64,000 nt of DNA from Bacteroidales bacterium (lineage in GTDB: Bacteria > Bacteroidota > Bacteroidia > Bacteroidales > UBA932), in the NCBI GenBank assembly GCA_028686425.1, contig JAQUBZ010000005.1, positions 44,856 to 108,855 on the forward strand, written 5' to 3'. The notes beneath the pieces are model-generated. The model ran no database searches. It saw only the letters and a list, made by a program, of their open reading frames with translations, and was not told the DNA's origin. Position numbers and translations under genes: made by a program. Positions 50,458 through 60,682 of this stretch are shown here, piece after piece; position 1 is the first letter of the stretch; the number at the start of each line of letters is the position of its first letter.

Positions 50458-53267
50458 ATTTGTTTAAAGATACAATATTCACAGGTGTTACCATTGTTGC
50501 ACGCACTGAATGGGATTTGGGGATTAAATATCTCCTCAATGAGAGCTGTCAACATAGTCTTGAACTCTTCAATCTGCTCTCTTGTTACTGTCAACTCTTT
50601 TGGAAGAGAACTGAAAATATCTCTCATGGCATATACACATGGGATATACTCCGTATCACTATCCTTAGATGTGAACAATAGTGCATAGAGAAGGAGTTGG
50701 AATGCAATATCAGGTCTGGAATCTCTGCTTGTATCAAATAGTTGTACTACCTCCTTAAATTTATCCCTGTTGCCCACCGACCCGGTCTTGTAATCTATAA
50801 TCCGGCATTTCCCCTGCTCTCTCGAGTCCATCCTGTCAATGATACCGAATAGTCTGACCTGCCTGGCATTATTAAATATCGGAAGTGCCAGATTTGTCTT
50901 GACTTCCGTCCCTTTCAATGTAAACGGAGCAATTGTGGCATCCACTTCGAGTGTTTTATCTATAAGTCTTATTATCAGTTGTTTATTTATGATATTCTGA
51001 CCTGAAATCTCTTTTATTTTTCCCTCCTCCAAAAACGATCTGTCTATCAGTTCCTCTATCTTCACTTTATTTTTTCTCATAGAGACTATTTGCTCTTTAT
51101 CTACTATCTGCCCCACTAATGGACGATATAACAGATCCAGCACATTATGAAAAATGGTTCCGAACAGTGAGGAATCCAACTGTTCGACCACATCATCAAC
51201 TTCCTCTATATTTTCCACAAATTTGTAATAAAACTGCAAAGGACAGTTGAGATATGTATTTAGCGATGATGCGGAAAAACTTCCTTTTCCCTCAATATCG
51301 AAATACAACTCTTCCATTTTCCTGATAATGTCGGAAGTTTTGACAACAGAGAGCGACCGCGCCGCATCGGGATTGTTCATGGTATATGTAACCACACTCT
51401 CTTTCAAATCCACCTTGTAATGGTATTTTAGCTGTTTGATGTAGCGGCTTACCTCTCCGCTCTGCATTCCTTCCGTCCTCGAATCATAGAGCAGGATTAC
51501 ATTTTCAGCCCTATAGATACTCCTGTAAAAATGGTAAGCCGAGATTGAATCCTGAAATTCGTAGTTCGGCAGATCAAACCCTTTCCTCAAGTTATAGGGT
51601 ATGAATGACGAACTTACACTCTTTGACGGGAATACTCCCTCATTTACGGAGAGTATTATTATGTTCTTGAAATCGAGAGCTCGCGTCTCCAGCGGTCCCA
51701 TGATTTGCAATCCCCTGAGCGGCTCGCCCTTAAACGGAATGGAGATAGTTGAGACAATTTGTTTCAGCAACCTGAGATAAGTCAGCGGCTGCATCGGAAT
51801 TTTCAAATCGCGAATTCTGGTAATTGCTCTGTAATAGTGATATATAAATTCTTTTTCTACAGGTGGAAGATACTTCTGAATAAATTGCAGTATCTCAAGC
51901 TGATACTCTGCAAGTGAGTTTGCATCATCTATCGACCTGAAGATTAATTTATATAATTCCCCTTTTAGTCTGAGCATTGCCGAGTCGGGAAAAATCATAT
52001 TTCCGGAAACAATCTCTTTTTTTACTGCACGAGATGTCTCCGCTTCGATATTTCCAAAGAACGGATGATCCAAAAGTGATATAACGTCATTGTGATAGAA
52101 AGAAGTACCCCTCTTATTGGTTTGAAGCCTATCTATGAGTGAGAGAAACGACGACACATTGCTATGGGAAAGGGGAAATCCCATTGTTACATTAATATCG
52201 CGGATATTGTCCGGAATTGCATTTAGCATCGGCAGGAGAAGATTTTCGTCCGGAAGGACGATTGCCGTATCTTCGGCCTTGAAACCTGGCTGTCCGGATA
52301 ACTCGGCAACAATCGATGATACCTTGCCTGTCTGACCTGTGGCAGAAGCGACAGAAATGACCTCATAGTTGGTCTTTATATCGTTATCAGACTGAATTAA
52401 AGGATATTGAGAAGGATATTTCATCACGTTATCCTTCATGAAGAGGGAAGACTTGTTGGCCGTATCGGTAATCATTTCTCCATAATAATCCCAATAAAAG
52501 TCGCCGTCAAGCTCATCGCGTATCAGATTAAGAAGAGCTTTTTCGCATTTGTTGAGAGCATTCTGACCTACAAATACTATCCTGCTGTATTTTTTGAGAG
52601 AACTTATAATTTCACCACGTTTGTCACTTCCAACCTCATCAAGTGTGTCTGCTACATACCGATATATCATCCCCTCATACGCTTCCCCTTTGGACAGCAG
52701 TTCTTCCCTGAAATCGGAATACAACCTATAAAGGATGCCCCAAGTATCCCTGAACACCTTTTTCTTGTCAAAGGCAGACTCTCCAATCTTTGAATCAATC
52801 AGGAAGTTGCCCCAGAACTGTCTGATAGCCTGCTGCTGCTCTTCTGTCAGAAATTCGTAGCCCGAATCGAGATCTTTTAACTCTTTTATATTTGAAAACA
52901 GAGACCGGGCATCAACTCTGTATTTATCAATATCATCAAAATCATTGAGCAGAATATCTCCCCAGAATACAAATTCGTCAAAAGTTTCCTGTGTGGAATC
53001 ATCTCTTTTGGTCAACTCGGAATAGTATCTGTACAATGTATAGAGGGCATCTATCTTGTCTATAAGCCTCAACCCCGACAGCTGTCCAAACAAATCATTG
53101 ATAGTCAACAATGTAGGAGAAAACAACGGCTTATCCGAACACTGTCCGAGATATTTCTGAAAGAACAGCGATGAACGCCTGTTGGGGAATACAAAGCACA
53201 AGTCGCCTATTTTATCCCCATTGCGGAAATAAAATTGTTCGGCGACCTGCTGCAAAAACTTTTTCAT
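50445..53267 (-). CDS. addB: AddB-like nuclease subunit
   Basis: 940 residues. The N-terminal half is helicase-like but inactive: FVFPNRRSSLFFQKYL replaces a P-loop. The C-terminal PD-(D/E)XK nuclease has GIIDRMDS then CRIIDYKTGSVGNRDKF. The Fe-S cluster cysteines are in place: one in SLNTYLNCPLQFYYKF and three in CEYCIFKQIC close to the end. This is the AddB plan. It follows pgi after 15 bases and overlaps addA, forming a gpsA-pgi-addB-addA string. Confidence 0.9.
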   Translation of the reverse strand: MKKFLQQVAEQFYFRNGDKIGDLCFVFPNRRSSLFFQKYLGQCSDKPLFSPTLLTINDLFGQLSGLRLIDKIDALYTLYRYYSELTKRDDSTQETFDEFVFWGDILLNDFDDIDKYRVDARSLFSNIKELKDLDSGYEFLTEEQQQAIRQFWGNFLIDSKIGESAFDKKKVFRDTWGILYRLYSDFREELLSKGEAYEGMIYRYVADTLDEVGSDKRGEIISSLKKYSRIVFVGQNALNKCEKALLNLIRDELDGDFYWDYYGEMITDTANKSSLFMKDNVMKYPSQYPLIQSDNDIKTNYEVISVASATGQTGKVSSIVAELSGQPGFKAEDTAIVLPDENLLLPMLNAIPDNIRDINVTMGFPLSHSNVSSFLSLIDRLQTNKRGTSFYHNDVISLLDHPFFGNIEAETSRAVKKEIVSGNMIFPDSAMLRLKGELYKLIFRSIDDANSLAEYQLEILQFIQKYLPPVEKEFIYHYYRAITRIRDLKIPMQPLTYLRLLKQIVSTISIPFKGEPLRGLQIMGPLETRALDFKNIIILSVNEGVFPSKSVSSSFIPYNLRKGFDLPNYEFQDSISAYHFYRSIYRAENVILLYDSRTEGMQSGEVSRYIKQLKYHYKVDLKESVVTYTMNNPDAARSLSVVKTSDIIRKMEELYFDIEGKGSFSASSLNTYLNCPLQFYYKFVENIEEVDDVVEQLDSSLFGTIFHNVLDLLYRPLVGQIVDKEQIVSMRKNKVKIEELIDRSFLEEGKIKEISGQNIINKQLIIRLIDKTLEVDATIAPFTLKGTEVKTNLALPIFNNARQVRLFGIIDRMDSREQGKCRIIDYKTGSVGNRDKFKEVVQLFDTSRDSRPDIAFQLLLYALLFTSKDSDTEYIPCVYAMRDIFSSLPKELTVTREQIEEFKTMLTALIEEIFNPQIPFSACNNGNTCEYCIFKQICNR

Positions 53268-53282
53268 AGCAGCATCATTAAA

Positions 53283-54617
53283 TTATAATTGTTTCTTCAA
53301 TGCTTCGGATAGTGTCTCATACCCCGGTTTGTCGAGGAGTGCAAACATATTCTTCTTGTATGCTTCAACTCCGGGCTGATCAAACGGATTGACTCCGAGT
53401 ATATATGCACTTATGCCGCAAGCTTTTTCAAAGAAATAGAATAGTTGTCCGAGGTAGTATTCGTCAATCTGGTCAATACTTATCTCTATATTCGGAACTC
53501 CGCCCGAAATATGGGCAAGTTTGGTTCCGAGCTGAGCCATCTTGTTGCAGTGCTCTATATGTTTGCCCGACAAGAAGTTCAGACCGTCGAGATTGAGAGG
53601 ATCGTTGTTGATCAGTACGTCACGCCTGCTGTTCTGAATGGAAATCACCGTCTCGAAAAGAGTCCTTTCTCCATCCTGAATATATTGCCCCATTGAATGA
53701 AGATCCGTCGTAAAGTTGACTGCAGCAGGGAAAATTCCTTTTCCCTGTTTGCCTTCGCTTTCTCCGTAAAGCTGCTTCCACCACTCTCCCACATATTGTA
53801 GTTTGGGATTGAAGCCTACGAGAAGTTCTATTTTTTTGCCTGCATCATACAAAGCATTACGCATTGCCGCATATTTGATGGCCGGATTGTTGGCGGAATT
53901 GTCATCGCATATCTGCTCCATAGCTTTAGTCCCCTCTAAAAGCGCCTCAATATCAAAACCCGCCAGTGCAATAGGAAGAAGTCCTACAGGAGTGAGTACC
54001 GAAAATCTTCCCCCTACATTGTCTTCTATGACAAATGTTTTATATCCCTTCTCATCCGAAAGAGATTTAAGGGCTCCGCGGTGGGCATCGGTAATGGCAA
54101 CTATCCTTTCGCAAGCCTCTTTTTCACCATATTTTTCTTCAATAAGACTTTTAATCAGTCTGAATGCCACAGCCGGCTCGGTAGTGGTTCCGGACTTGGA
54201 AATTACCACTGCCGCTACATTTTTGAAGGAGAGAAGATCCATCAACTCGGCCATATACTCTTCGGAAAGATTCTGCCCTGCAAATACTATCTGCGGACCG
54301 CGGGATATCCCCATCAAATGTTGAAATTGATGATTCAGTGACTCAATTGCAGCTTTTGCACCGAGATAGGATCCTCCTATCCCGATTACCACCACTATTT
54401 CAATCTCTTTAGCAATCCATTTATCCACCGTTTCAAGACACTCATCTATCAGAGTATGAGGCATTTCAGAGGGCAATTTGTTCCAACCGAGGAAATCATT
54501 GCCGGCACCTGTTCCACTATTCAAGATATCAAGGGCCTGTTCTGCCTTTGATATATAACCATTCAGCTGTAAATCAGTAATAAACGATTTGCAACCTTTT
54601 AAATCGACATTAATCAT
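53283..54617 (-). CDS. pgi: Glucose-6-phosphate isomerase
   Basis: 444 residues, the shorter bacterial form (about 450, as in Bacillus). Active-site segments are VVIGIGGSYLGAKAAIESL, VVISKSGTTTEPAVAFRLIK, IVAITD, NVGGRFSVLTPVGLLP and QYVGEWWKQLYGESEGK. It interconverts glucose-6-phosphate and fructose-6-phosphate. gpsA lies 19 bases upstream. Confidence 0.96.
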   Translation of the reverse strand: MINVDLKGCKSFITDLQLNGYISKAEQALDILNSGTGAGNDFLGWNKLPSEMPHTLIDECLETVDKWIAKEIEIVVVIGIGGSYLGAKAAIESLNHQFQHLMGISRGPQIVFAGQNLSEEYMAELMDLLSFKNVAAVVISKSGTTTEPAVAFRLIKSLIEEKYGEKEACERIVAITDAHRGALKSLSDEKGYKTFVIEDNVGGRFSVLTPVGLLPIALAGFDIEALLEGTKAMEQICDDNSANNPAIKYAAMRNALYDAGKKIELLVGFNPKLQYVGEWWKQLYGESEGKQGKGIFPAAVNFTTDLHSMGQYIQDGERTLFETVISIQNSRRDVLINNDPLNLDGLNFLSGKHIEHCNKMAQLGTKLAHISGGVPNIEISIDQIDEYYLGQLFYFFEKACGISAYILGVNPFDQPGVEAYKKNMFALLDKPGYETLSEALKKQL

Positions 54618-54636
54618 ATTCTGTATGTTTTAAATC

Positions 54637-55650
54637 CTATTGAAGTACATCCGACAGCTGTTTGATTACAAAATCGGGATTCTTTTCTTCGTAAAGAATA
54701 CTGTACATAGCATCAACTATCGGTAAATCAATATGATATTTCCTTTTAATCTCGTAAATACACTTTGTTGCGTAATATCCCTCCGCCACCATGTTCATCT
54801 CGGTATGTGCAGACACGACGGAATACCCCTTTCCAATCATTCCTCCGAAAGTACGGTTACGGCTGAACTGCGAATAACAGGTCACTAACAAATCCCCCAG
54901 ATAGGCTGAACGTGAAGGTATTCTGCTCTTGTCCGGGTGGGACAATGTCAGAAATTCCACCATCTCATTATAAGCGCCGGTAACGAGCACGGCGAGAAAG
55001 TTATCCCCATAACCGAGTGAATGACAAAGCCCTACCGCCACGGCATAGACATTCTTCATTGCAGCAGAATATTCCACTCCGTATATATCCGTTCCGGCAA
55101 TTGTCTTTACATAGTGGCATGTAAAAGCATCACTCAGCTTACGTGCTATATCTTCATACTTGCTTGAAATGGTGATATAGGACAAGCGCTCCATTGATAC
55201 CTCTTCGGCATGGGTGGGACCGCTTATTACAGCTATTTTATCGTAGGATATGTGATATACGTTATGAAAAAATTCAGCTATTGTAAGGTTGTCTTTGGAG
55301 ACAAATCCTTTTATGGCCGATATAATATATTTCCCTTCAATCGAAGTAGTCAGAGATTTGATTTGTGACAGGAAGAAAGTTGACGGAATACAAAAAATGA
55401 TGACATCGGCGGCATCCACCACTTCATTTATGTCATCACTCATGATTATTTTATCAACATTCAGGGCCGCCGAGCGCAAATATGAACGATTACGGCCGTA
55501 TTGTCTGATAAACTGTATGTTATTATCATCTCTGACAAACCAATACAATTTGTCCTGCGTGGTCGAGAGCAACTTTACCAAAGCTGTCGCCCAGCTGCCG
55601 CTCCCAACCACTGCGTATTGCATCTTTTTCCCATCTATGATTGTATCCAT
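54637..55650 (-). CDS. gpsA: NAD(P)H-dependent glycerol-3-phosphate dehydrogenase
   Basis: 337 residues. The Rossmann motif VVGSGSWATALVKLL is at residues 14-28. Other family segments are IFCIPSTFFLSQIKSL, ISAIKGFV, VISGPTHAEEVSMER, VEYSAAMKNVYAVAVGLCHSLGYGDN and FLTLSHPDKSR-GDLLVTCYSQFSRNRTFG. It makes glycerol-3-phosphate for phospholipids. The start could also be the internal ATG nine codons later (MQYAVVGSG). It heads the operon; a -7 box lies at 55672-55679. Confidence 0.93.
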   Translation of the reverse strand: MDTIIDGKKMQYAVVGSGSWATALVKLLSTTQDKLYWFVRDDNNIQFIRQYGRNRSYLRSAALNVDKIIMSDDINEVVDAADVIIFCIPSTFFLSQIKSLTTSIEGKYIISAIKGFVSKDNLTIAEFFHNVYHISYDKIAVISGPTHAEEVSMERLSYITISSKYEDIARKLSDAFTCHYVKTIAGTDIYGVEYSAAMKNVYAVAVGLCHSLGYGDNFLAVLVTGAYNEMVEFLTLSHPDKSRIPSRSAYLGDLLVTCYSQFSRNRTFGGMIGKGYSVVSAHTEMNMVAEGYYATKCIYEIKRKYHIDLPIVDAMYSILYEEKNPDFVIKQLSDVLQ

Positions 55651-55671
55651 TATATTTTACGTGTTAATATA

Positions 55672-55703
55672 CAAAAGTAATACTAAAAGGGCTTTTTTGC
55701 AAC
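55672..55703 (-). promoter_or_regulatory. Promoter of the gpsA-pgi-addBA operon
   Basis: The minus strand has GTTG (complement of 55700-55703), 20 bases, then TACTTTTG (complement of 55672-55679), 22 bases before the gpsA ATG. Confidence 0.6.
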
Positions 55704-55729
55704 TTAAATGATTAGTGCTGCCGACCGGA

Positions 55730-56509
55730 TCAGTCAAGTCTGTCCCAGAATTTCTGTAATACGTCAAGCAAATCGTCTGACGAATACTCGATTGTGACTA
55801 TCTCTCCCTCTTTACGCCCCTTTATCTTGAGTACCATATCATAACGGGGACCTTTTATCTTATCGTACGGCTTCATCTTGTCAAGATTCCTGATAGCACG
55901 AAACGAAGCCTCTTTGATAGTATTATATACTTTTTGGTATGAATGGTTATATGCAGCCGTATGGCATATTGCCACTTTGGTTTCGGCAACCTCCACCTGC
56001 TCTCCGAACTCCTGTTTTGAAGCGGCACAAGTCACGTCATCTCCGGCCACAAGGACCACAGGAACCCCGAACTGAGCTGCCCAAAGGCCGTTATATGCCT
56101 GTTCCGAGAGTGATACGCCGTTGATTGTCAGATCAATGACATTCAACGACATAGTATGACAGAGTACCCCGCGCGGGTCTCCGGCCTTGGCATGTGCCCC
56201 GATAAACATAAGTGCATCATAACTTTCGTCTATTCCATAGACCATGGTTGTAGGGCATCCTGGTTTGCGCCCTCTGCCCAGATCAGCAATCGGATTAAGC
56301 AATGTCATGTCGCAATTGATATTTCCGCCATGTCCGTCACGTACTACTATTTCATCGGCCCCTGCCTCGATAGCCCCTTCAATTGCGGCATTCACCTCTG
56401 CCGTCAGCTCCTTACAGTTTCTGTCAAAATGGACATGGCCTGCATATATTTCGTCAAATACAACGACTCCGCTTACACCCTCGAAGTCAACCCCAATCAT
56501 TACTTTCAT
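55730..56509 (-). CDS. M55 family metallopeptidase (D-aminopeptidase DppA-like)
   Basis: 259 residues. The M55 start MKVMIGVDFEGVSGVV has the Asp and Glu metal ligands in DFEG, with further ligands in VVRDGHGGN, MFIGAHAKAG and ICHTAAYNHSY. Bacillus DppA is a self-assembling zinc D-aminopeptidase acting on D-Ala-containing peptides. A role in peptidoglycan peptide use is likely but not proven. It is last in recG-nfo-M55, 21 bases after nfo. Confidence 0.9.
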   Translation of the reverse strand: MKVMIGVDFEGVSGVVVFDEIYAGHVHFDRNCKELTAEVNAAIEGAIEAGADEIVVRDGHGGNINCDMTLLNPIADLGRGRKPGCPTTMVYGIDESYDALMFIGAHAKAGDPRGVLCHTMSLNVIDLTINGVSLSEQAYNGLWAAQFGVPVVLVAGDDVTCAASKQEFGEQVEVAETKVAICHTAAYNHSYQKVYNTIKEASFRAIRNLDKMKPYDKIKGPRYDMVLKIKGRKEGEIVTIEYSSDDLLDVLQKFWDRLD

Positions 56510-56530
56510 AATTTATATTCTGTTTATAAG

Positions 56531-57409
56531 TTATTCTATACCTCTCAAAAATGCTATCTCTTTGCTCCATATCTCCGGATCCGGTGTCTCAAGAATCAGC
56601 GGAATGCCATCGAAACGGCTGTCTTTCATGATTTTTTCAAACACTGACATGCCAATCTCTCCCGTTCCTAAAGATTCGTGTCTGTCGATTTTGGATCCCA
56701 CACCTTTCTTTGCATCGTTCAGATGCATTCCCTTTAAATATTTAAATCCCACTATCTTGTCAAATTCTGAAAATACTCTCTCAAAGCCATCTCCTGCCTC
56801 TTCTTCTGAAAACAGAGAACTGCCGGCAGAAGCCTCTTTCAGGTCATATCCTGCCGCAAATGAGTGACATGTATCGATACAAACCCCCACTCTGCTCTTA
56901 TCCTCGACCTGAGAGACTATCTCGGCAAGGTGTTCAAATCTGTATCCAACATTGGATCCCTGTCCGGCCGTGTTCTCTATTACGGCACAAACCCCTTTTG
57001 TCTTATCCAATGCAATATTGATCGACTCGGCGACACGTCTCAGACACTCTGTCTCCGAAATCTCCTTCAAATGGCTTCCGGGATGAAAATTGAGCCTGTT
57101 AAGACCCAGCTGTGAGCATCGGCTCATTTCATCGATAAAGGCAGCTCGCGACTTGCCAAGTCCCTCTTGCTGAGGATGTCCCAGATTAATCAGGTAGCTG
57201 TCGTGAGGAAGTATCGCATCTGGGACGAATCCGAGCTGAGAACATCTCTCTCTAAACAGATTAATACTCTCCTGTGATAAAGGGGGAGCACTCCATTGTT
57301 TCTGATTTTTAGTAAAAAGGGCAAATGCGTTGGCCCCTATGTTTGCAGCGTTGACAGGAGCATTTTCAACTCCTCCCGATGCGCTGACATGTGCACCTAC
57401 ATATTTCAT
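56531..57409 (-). CDS. nfo: Endonuclease IV (AP endonuclease)
   Basis: 292 residues, TIM-barrel AP endonuclease. Family motifs are [33 protein letters not shown] (in parts), [81 protein letters not shown] and [13 protein letters not shown]. These give the zinc His/Asp/Glu ligands. It cuts at abasic sites in base excision repair. It is 3 bases from recG, a plausible functional partner. Confidence 0.96.
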   Translation of the reverse strand: MKYVGAHVSASGGVENAPVNAANIGANAFALFTKNQKQWSAPPLSQESINLFRERCSQLGFVPDAILPHDSYLINLGHPQQEGLGKSRAAFIDEMSRCSQLGLNRLNFHPGSHLKEISETECLRRVAESINIALDKTKGVCAVIENTAGQGSNVGYRFEHLAEIVSQVEDKSRVGVCIDTCHSFAAGYDLKEASAGSSLFSEEEAGDGFERVFSEFDKIVGFKYLKGMHLNDAKKGVGSKIDRHESLGTGEIGMSVFEKIMKDSRFDGIPLILETPDPEIWSKEIAFLRGIE

Positions 57410-57412
57410 ATT

Positions 57413-59515
57413 TCAACTTATTTTAGAATAATCTTTCATTTCAACCCTCATATTCCCGAGCTGCCTTTCAAGAATTGCATTTTCATGAGATTCAAGCAGA
57501 GGATCCTTCTCCAAAATGACATTTCCCAGATTGCGGGCCTCTTCAAGTATATGAGTATCCGTCCCGAGGTTGGCAATGTGAAGTTCCACAGCCAGGCCGC
57601 TCTGCCTTGTTCCCTCAAAATCACCGGGCCCCCTCATCTTCAGATCGGCCTCGGCAAGTTCAAATCCGTCACTTGTCGAACACATCAATTCGATACGCTG
57701 TCTCGATTCGCTGCTCAACTTATATCCTGTCATCAAGATGCAATAGGAGTTGTCGGCACCTCTCCCGACCCTTCCTCTCAACTGATGAAGCTGAGAAAGT
57801 CCGAACCTTTCTGCACTCTCTATCACCATTACCGATGCGTTCGGTATATCCACTCCTACTTCGATTACTGATGTCGCCACAAGTATGTGTGCTCTTCCTT
57901 TGGCAAAAAGATCCATGTCATAGGCCTTATTTTCAGCCTTTTGCTGACCATGCACCACAGCCGTCACATATTCGGGAGCAGGAAACTCCTCGGTAATAGC
58001 CATATATCCATCTTCAAGATTCTTGTAGTCCATCTTTTCAGACTCCTTTATCAGAGGATATACTATAAACACCTGTCGTCCCGCCTTTATCTCCTTTTTG
58101 AGAAACTGATACATCATACCTCGATTATTTTCGGTCCAGTGAACGGTTTTGATAGGTTTTCTTCCGGGAGGAAGTTCATCTATGACAGAGACATCCAGGT
58201 CTCCGTACAGTGTCATGGCGAGAGTCCTCGGAATAGGGGTTGCCGTCATTACGAGAATGTGTGGGGCAATCTGCGATTTGGACCAGAGTTTTGACCGCTG
58301 GTCAACGCCGAAACGGTGCTGCTCATCTATCACCGCAAGACCGAGATTTTTGAACTGCACTGTATCCTCAATCAGGGCATGAGTGCCGAAAATGATATTT
58401 ATTGTGCCGTCTTCAAGCCCGGCATGAATCTCTTTACGCTCTTTTGTCTTGGTATTGCCGGTTAGAAGCGCCACTTTGACTCCGGTCCCCTCTATAAACT
58501 TATATACACCATTATAGTGCTGATTGGCAAGTACTTCCGTTGGAGCCATGATACATGCCTGATAACCATTGTCAACCGCCATGAGGGCCGACAGAATAGC
58601 CACAAGCGTCTTTCCGCTCCCCACATCCCCCTGAAGAAGTCTGTTCATCTGCCTGCCGGAGACCACATCGGTACGGATCTCTTTCAGAACCCTCTTCTGC
58701 GCTCCTGTCAGAGGGAAAGGTAAATGACTGTAGGTCATATTGAAAGAGTTACCTATTTTTTTGAAGAGTACTCCGGAAGAATTTCTGCTCCTTATGCTTT
58801 TCTGCTTAAGAAGAGAGAGCTGGAGGTAGAATAGCTCTTCAAATTTCAACCTCCTCTGCGCTCTGTCAAGGGCTTGCACATCGGTCGGAAAATGGATATT
58901 TTGCAGTGCATATTGTATGGAACACATCTGCTTGATAGAGATAATATATTCAGGCAGAGTCTCTTCCATCTTATCAATAACCAGAGTAAGCAATGTCGCC
59001 TGCAATTTGGAGAAGACCTTGTTGCCTATTCCTCCGCCGCGCAACTTCTCCGTACTCGAATAAATTCCTATCATCACCCCTGCCATCCCTGGGACTTCTG
59101 AAGTAGCAAGATCCACCTCCGGATGGACCAAATTGTATCCCTGATTGAAAATTGAAGGCTTTCCGAACACAATATACTCCGGACCGATTTTAAGCTTCTC
59201 CTGCATCCATTTTATCCCCTGAAAAAATACAAGCTCGATATATCCCGTACCATCGGTAAAATTTGCTACAAGTCTTCTCCCCCTCTTCTCCCCCACAATT
59301 GCAATCTTGGTAATCTTTCCCCTTATCTGGATATAGACATTGCTGCTGTCTATTTCACTAATTGAATAAAATTTGGAACGGTCCGCATATCTGTACGGAA
59401 ATGTATAAAGCATATCTCTGAATGTGCTTATTCCCAACTCTTTTAGCAGCAGTTCGGCACGCTTCGGCCCCACCCCCTGCAAAAATTTAATATCCGTGTC
59501 CAAAATATTAACCAT
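57413..59515 (-). CDS. recG: ATP-dependent DNA helicase RecG
   Basis: 700 residues from the ATG at 59515. An N-terminal wedge/OB domain (LQGVGPKRAELLLKELGISTFRDML, YADRSKFYSI) precedes superfamily 2 helicase motifs LLQGDVGSGKTLVAILSAL, VIDEQHRFGVDQRS, VMTATPIPRTLA, VATSVIEVGVDIPNASVMVIE and QLRGRVGRG, then a C-terminal TRG-type end. It remodels stalled forks and Holliday junctions. The ATG at 59521 falls inside the likely -7 box and is not used. It is the first gene of recG-nfo-M55. Confidence 0.96.
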   Translation of the reverse strand: MVNILDTDIKFLQGVGPKRAELLLKELGISTFRDMLYTFPYRYADRSKFYSISEIDSSNVYIQIRGKITKIAIVGEKRGRRLVANFTDGTGYIELVFFQGIKWMQEKLKIGPEYIVFGKPSIFNQGYNLVHPEVDLATSEVPGMAGVMIGIYSSTEKLRGGGIGNKVFSKLQATLLTLVIDKMEETLPEYIISIKQMCSIQYALQNIHFPTDVQALDRAQRRLKFEELFYLQLSLLKQKSIRSRNSSGVLFKKIGNSFNMTYSHLPFPLTGAQKRVLKEIRTDVVSGRQMNRLLQGDVGSGKTLVAILSALMAVDNGYQACIMAPTEVLANQHYNGVYKFIEGTGVKVALLTGNTKTKERKEIHAGLEDGTINIIFGTHALIEDTVQFKNLGLAVIDEQHRFGVDQRSKLWSKSQIAPHILVMTATPIPRTLAMTLYGDLDVSVIDELPPGRKPIKTVHWTENNRGMMYQFLKKEIKAGRQVFIVYPLIKESEKMDYKNLEDGYMAITEEFPAPEYVTAVVHGQQKAENKAYDMDLFAKGRAHILVATSVIEVGVDIPNASVMVIESAERFGLSQLHQLRGRVGRGADNSYCILMTGYKLSSESRQRIELMCSTSDGFELAEADLKMRGPGDFEGTRQSGLAVELHIANLGTDTHILEEARNLGNVILEKDPLLESHENAILERQLGNMRVEMKDYSKIS

Positions 59516-59518
59516 ACA

Positions 59519-59526
59519 CAAATATA
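59519..59526 (-). promoter_or_regulatory. -7 box of recG
   Basis: The minus strand reads TATATTTG, ending four bases before the recG ATG at 59515. If used, the mRNA would start at or next to the ATG. Confidence 0.45.
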
Positions 59527-59586
59527 CACCTTTAATCTTTTATTTTTGCCTGTTTGTTTGTATCTTGCAAAAAATTTTGAAAAAAT

Positions 59587-60666
59587 ATGGGACAGAAAAT
59601 AGTAATCGGGATTACACAGGGAGATTCCAACGGTATTGGATATGAAGTAATTATCAAAGCGCTTTCAGATGCAAGAATGCTCGATATGTGCGTGCCTATA
59701 GTTTACGGCTCCTCAAGGACATTCGGCATGGTCCGCAAACAGCTGCCTGAGACAGAACAGATTAACACCAACATCATCAATTCCGCCAAAGATGCTCACA
59801 GCAAACGTATTAACATTATCAATGCCGTGCCTGACACACTCGCTGTCGAGATAGGTCAGCCTACAGCAGATGGTGCCAAAGCCGCCATTATTGCGCTGAA
59901 AGCTGCTGTCAACGACTTGAAGGAAGGATCAATAGATGCAATAGTAACCGCACCCTTCAACAAACACACAGTTGCCTGCGCACAATTCTCATTTCCCGGA
60001 CATACAGAATATCTGATTAACGAGTTTGGTGCAAAAGACGGTCTGATGTTTCTATGCACAGAACATATCAAAGTGGGTATTGTCACCAATCACCTTCCCC
60101 TCTCAAAAGTGAGCTCAGCTATCACTAAAGATGTAATATTGAGCAAATTAAGACTTATGAACAGTTCGTTGAAACGTGACTTCGGCTGTGTCCGTCCAAA
60201 GATTGCAGTTCTCGGACTTAATCCTCACTCCGGAGACGGAGGTTCTTTAGGCACTGAAGAGATTGATATCATAATACCGTCCATCGAGCAGGCCAACGCC
60301 GAGAATATAGTCGCTTTCGGTCCCTATTCTCCCGACGGATTTTTTGGTACGGGTATGCAATATAAGTTTGATGCAGTCCTCGCCATGTATCACGATCAGG
60401 GATTGATTCCGTTCAAAGCTCTGGCATTCGACAATGGCGTCAACTTTACAGCCGGACTTCCTATTGTACGAACATCTCCCGATCACGGAACGGCATACGA
60501 ACTCGCAGGCAAGGGAATTGCCAATCCCGCCCCTATGCTTTCGGCTATATATACAGCTATTGATATTTGCAACAATAGACGCAACTATGACGAAATGAAC
60601 CGCAATCCGCTTGAAATCAAGCATTTTGAGGGTCCTAAATACGAAAAGACCATTATGCCCGAATAA
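59587..60666 (+). CDS. pdxA: 4-hydroxythreonine-4-phosphate dehydrogenase PdxA
   Basis: 359 residues. Family segments are IVIGITQGDSNGIGYEVIIKAL, DAIVTAPFNKHTV, FPGHTEYLINEFG, VLGLNPHSGDGGSLGTEE, FFGTGMQYKFDAVLAMYHDQGLIPFK (in parts) and RTSPDHGTAYELAGKG. These supply the metal-binding histidines. It makes the precursor that PdxJ joins to DXP. pdxB is at 1.1 kb. It begins a three-gene unit with rnhA and an aquaporin gene. Confidence 0.95.
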   Translation: MGQKIVIGITQGDSNGIGYEVIIKALSDARMLDMCVPIVYGSSRTFGMVRKQLPETEQINTNIINSAKDAHSKRINIINAVPDTLAVEIGQPTADGAKAAIIALKAAVNDLKEGSIDAIVTAPFNKHTVACAQFSFPGHTEYLINEFGAKDGLMFLCTEHIKVGIVTNHLPLSKVSSAITKDVILSKLRLMNSSLKRDFGCVRPKIAVLGLNPHSGDGGSLGTEEIDIIIPSIEQANAENIVAFGPYSPDGFFGTGMQYKFDAVLAMYHDQGLIPFKALAFDNGVNFTAGLPIVRTSPDHGTAYELAGKGIANPAPMLSAIYTAIDICNNRRNYDEMNRNPLEIKHFEGPKYEKTIMPE

Positions 60667-60682
60667 GATGGAGGCATAACTT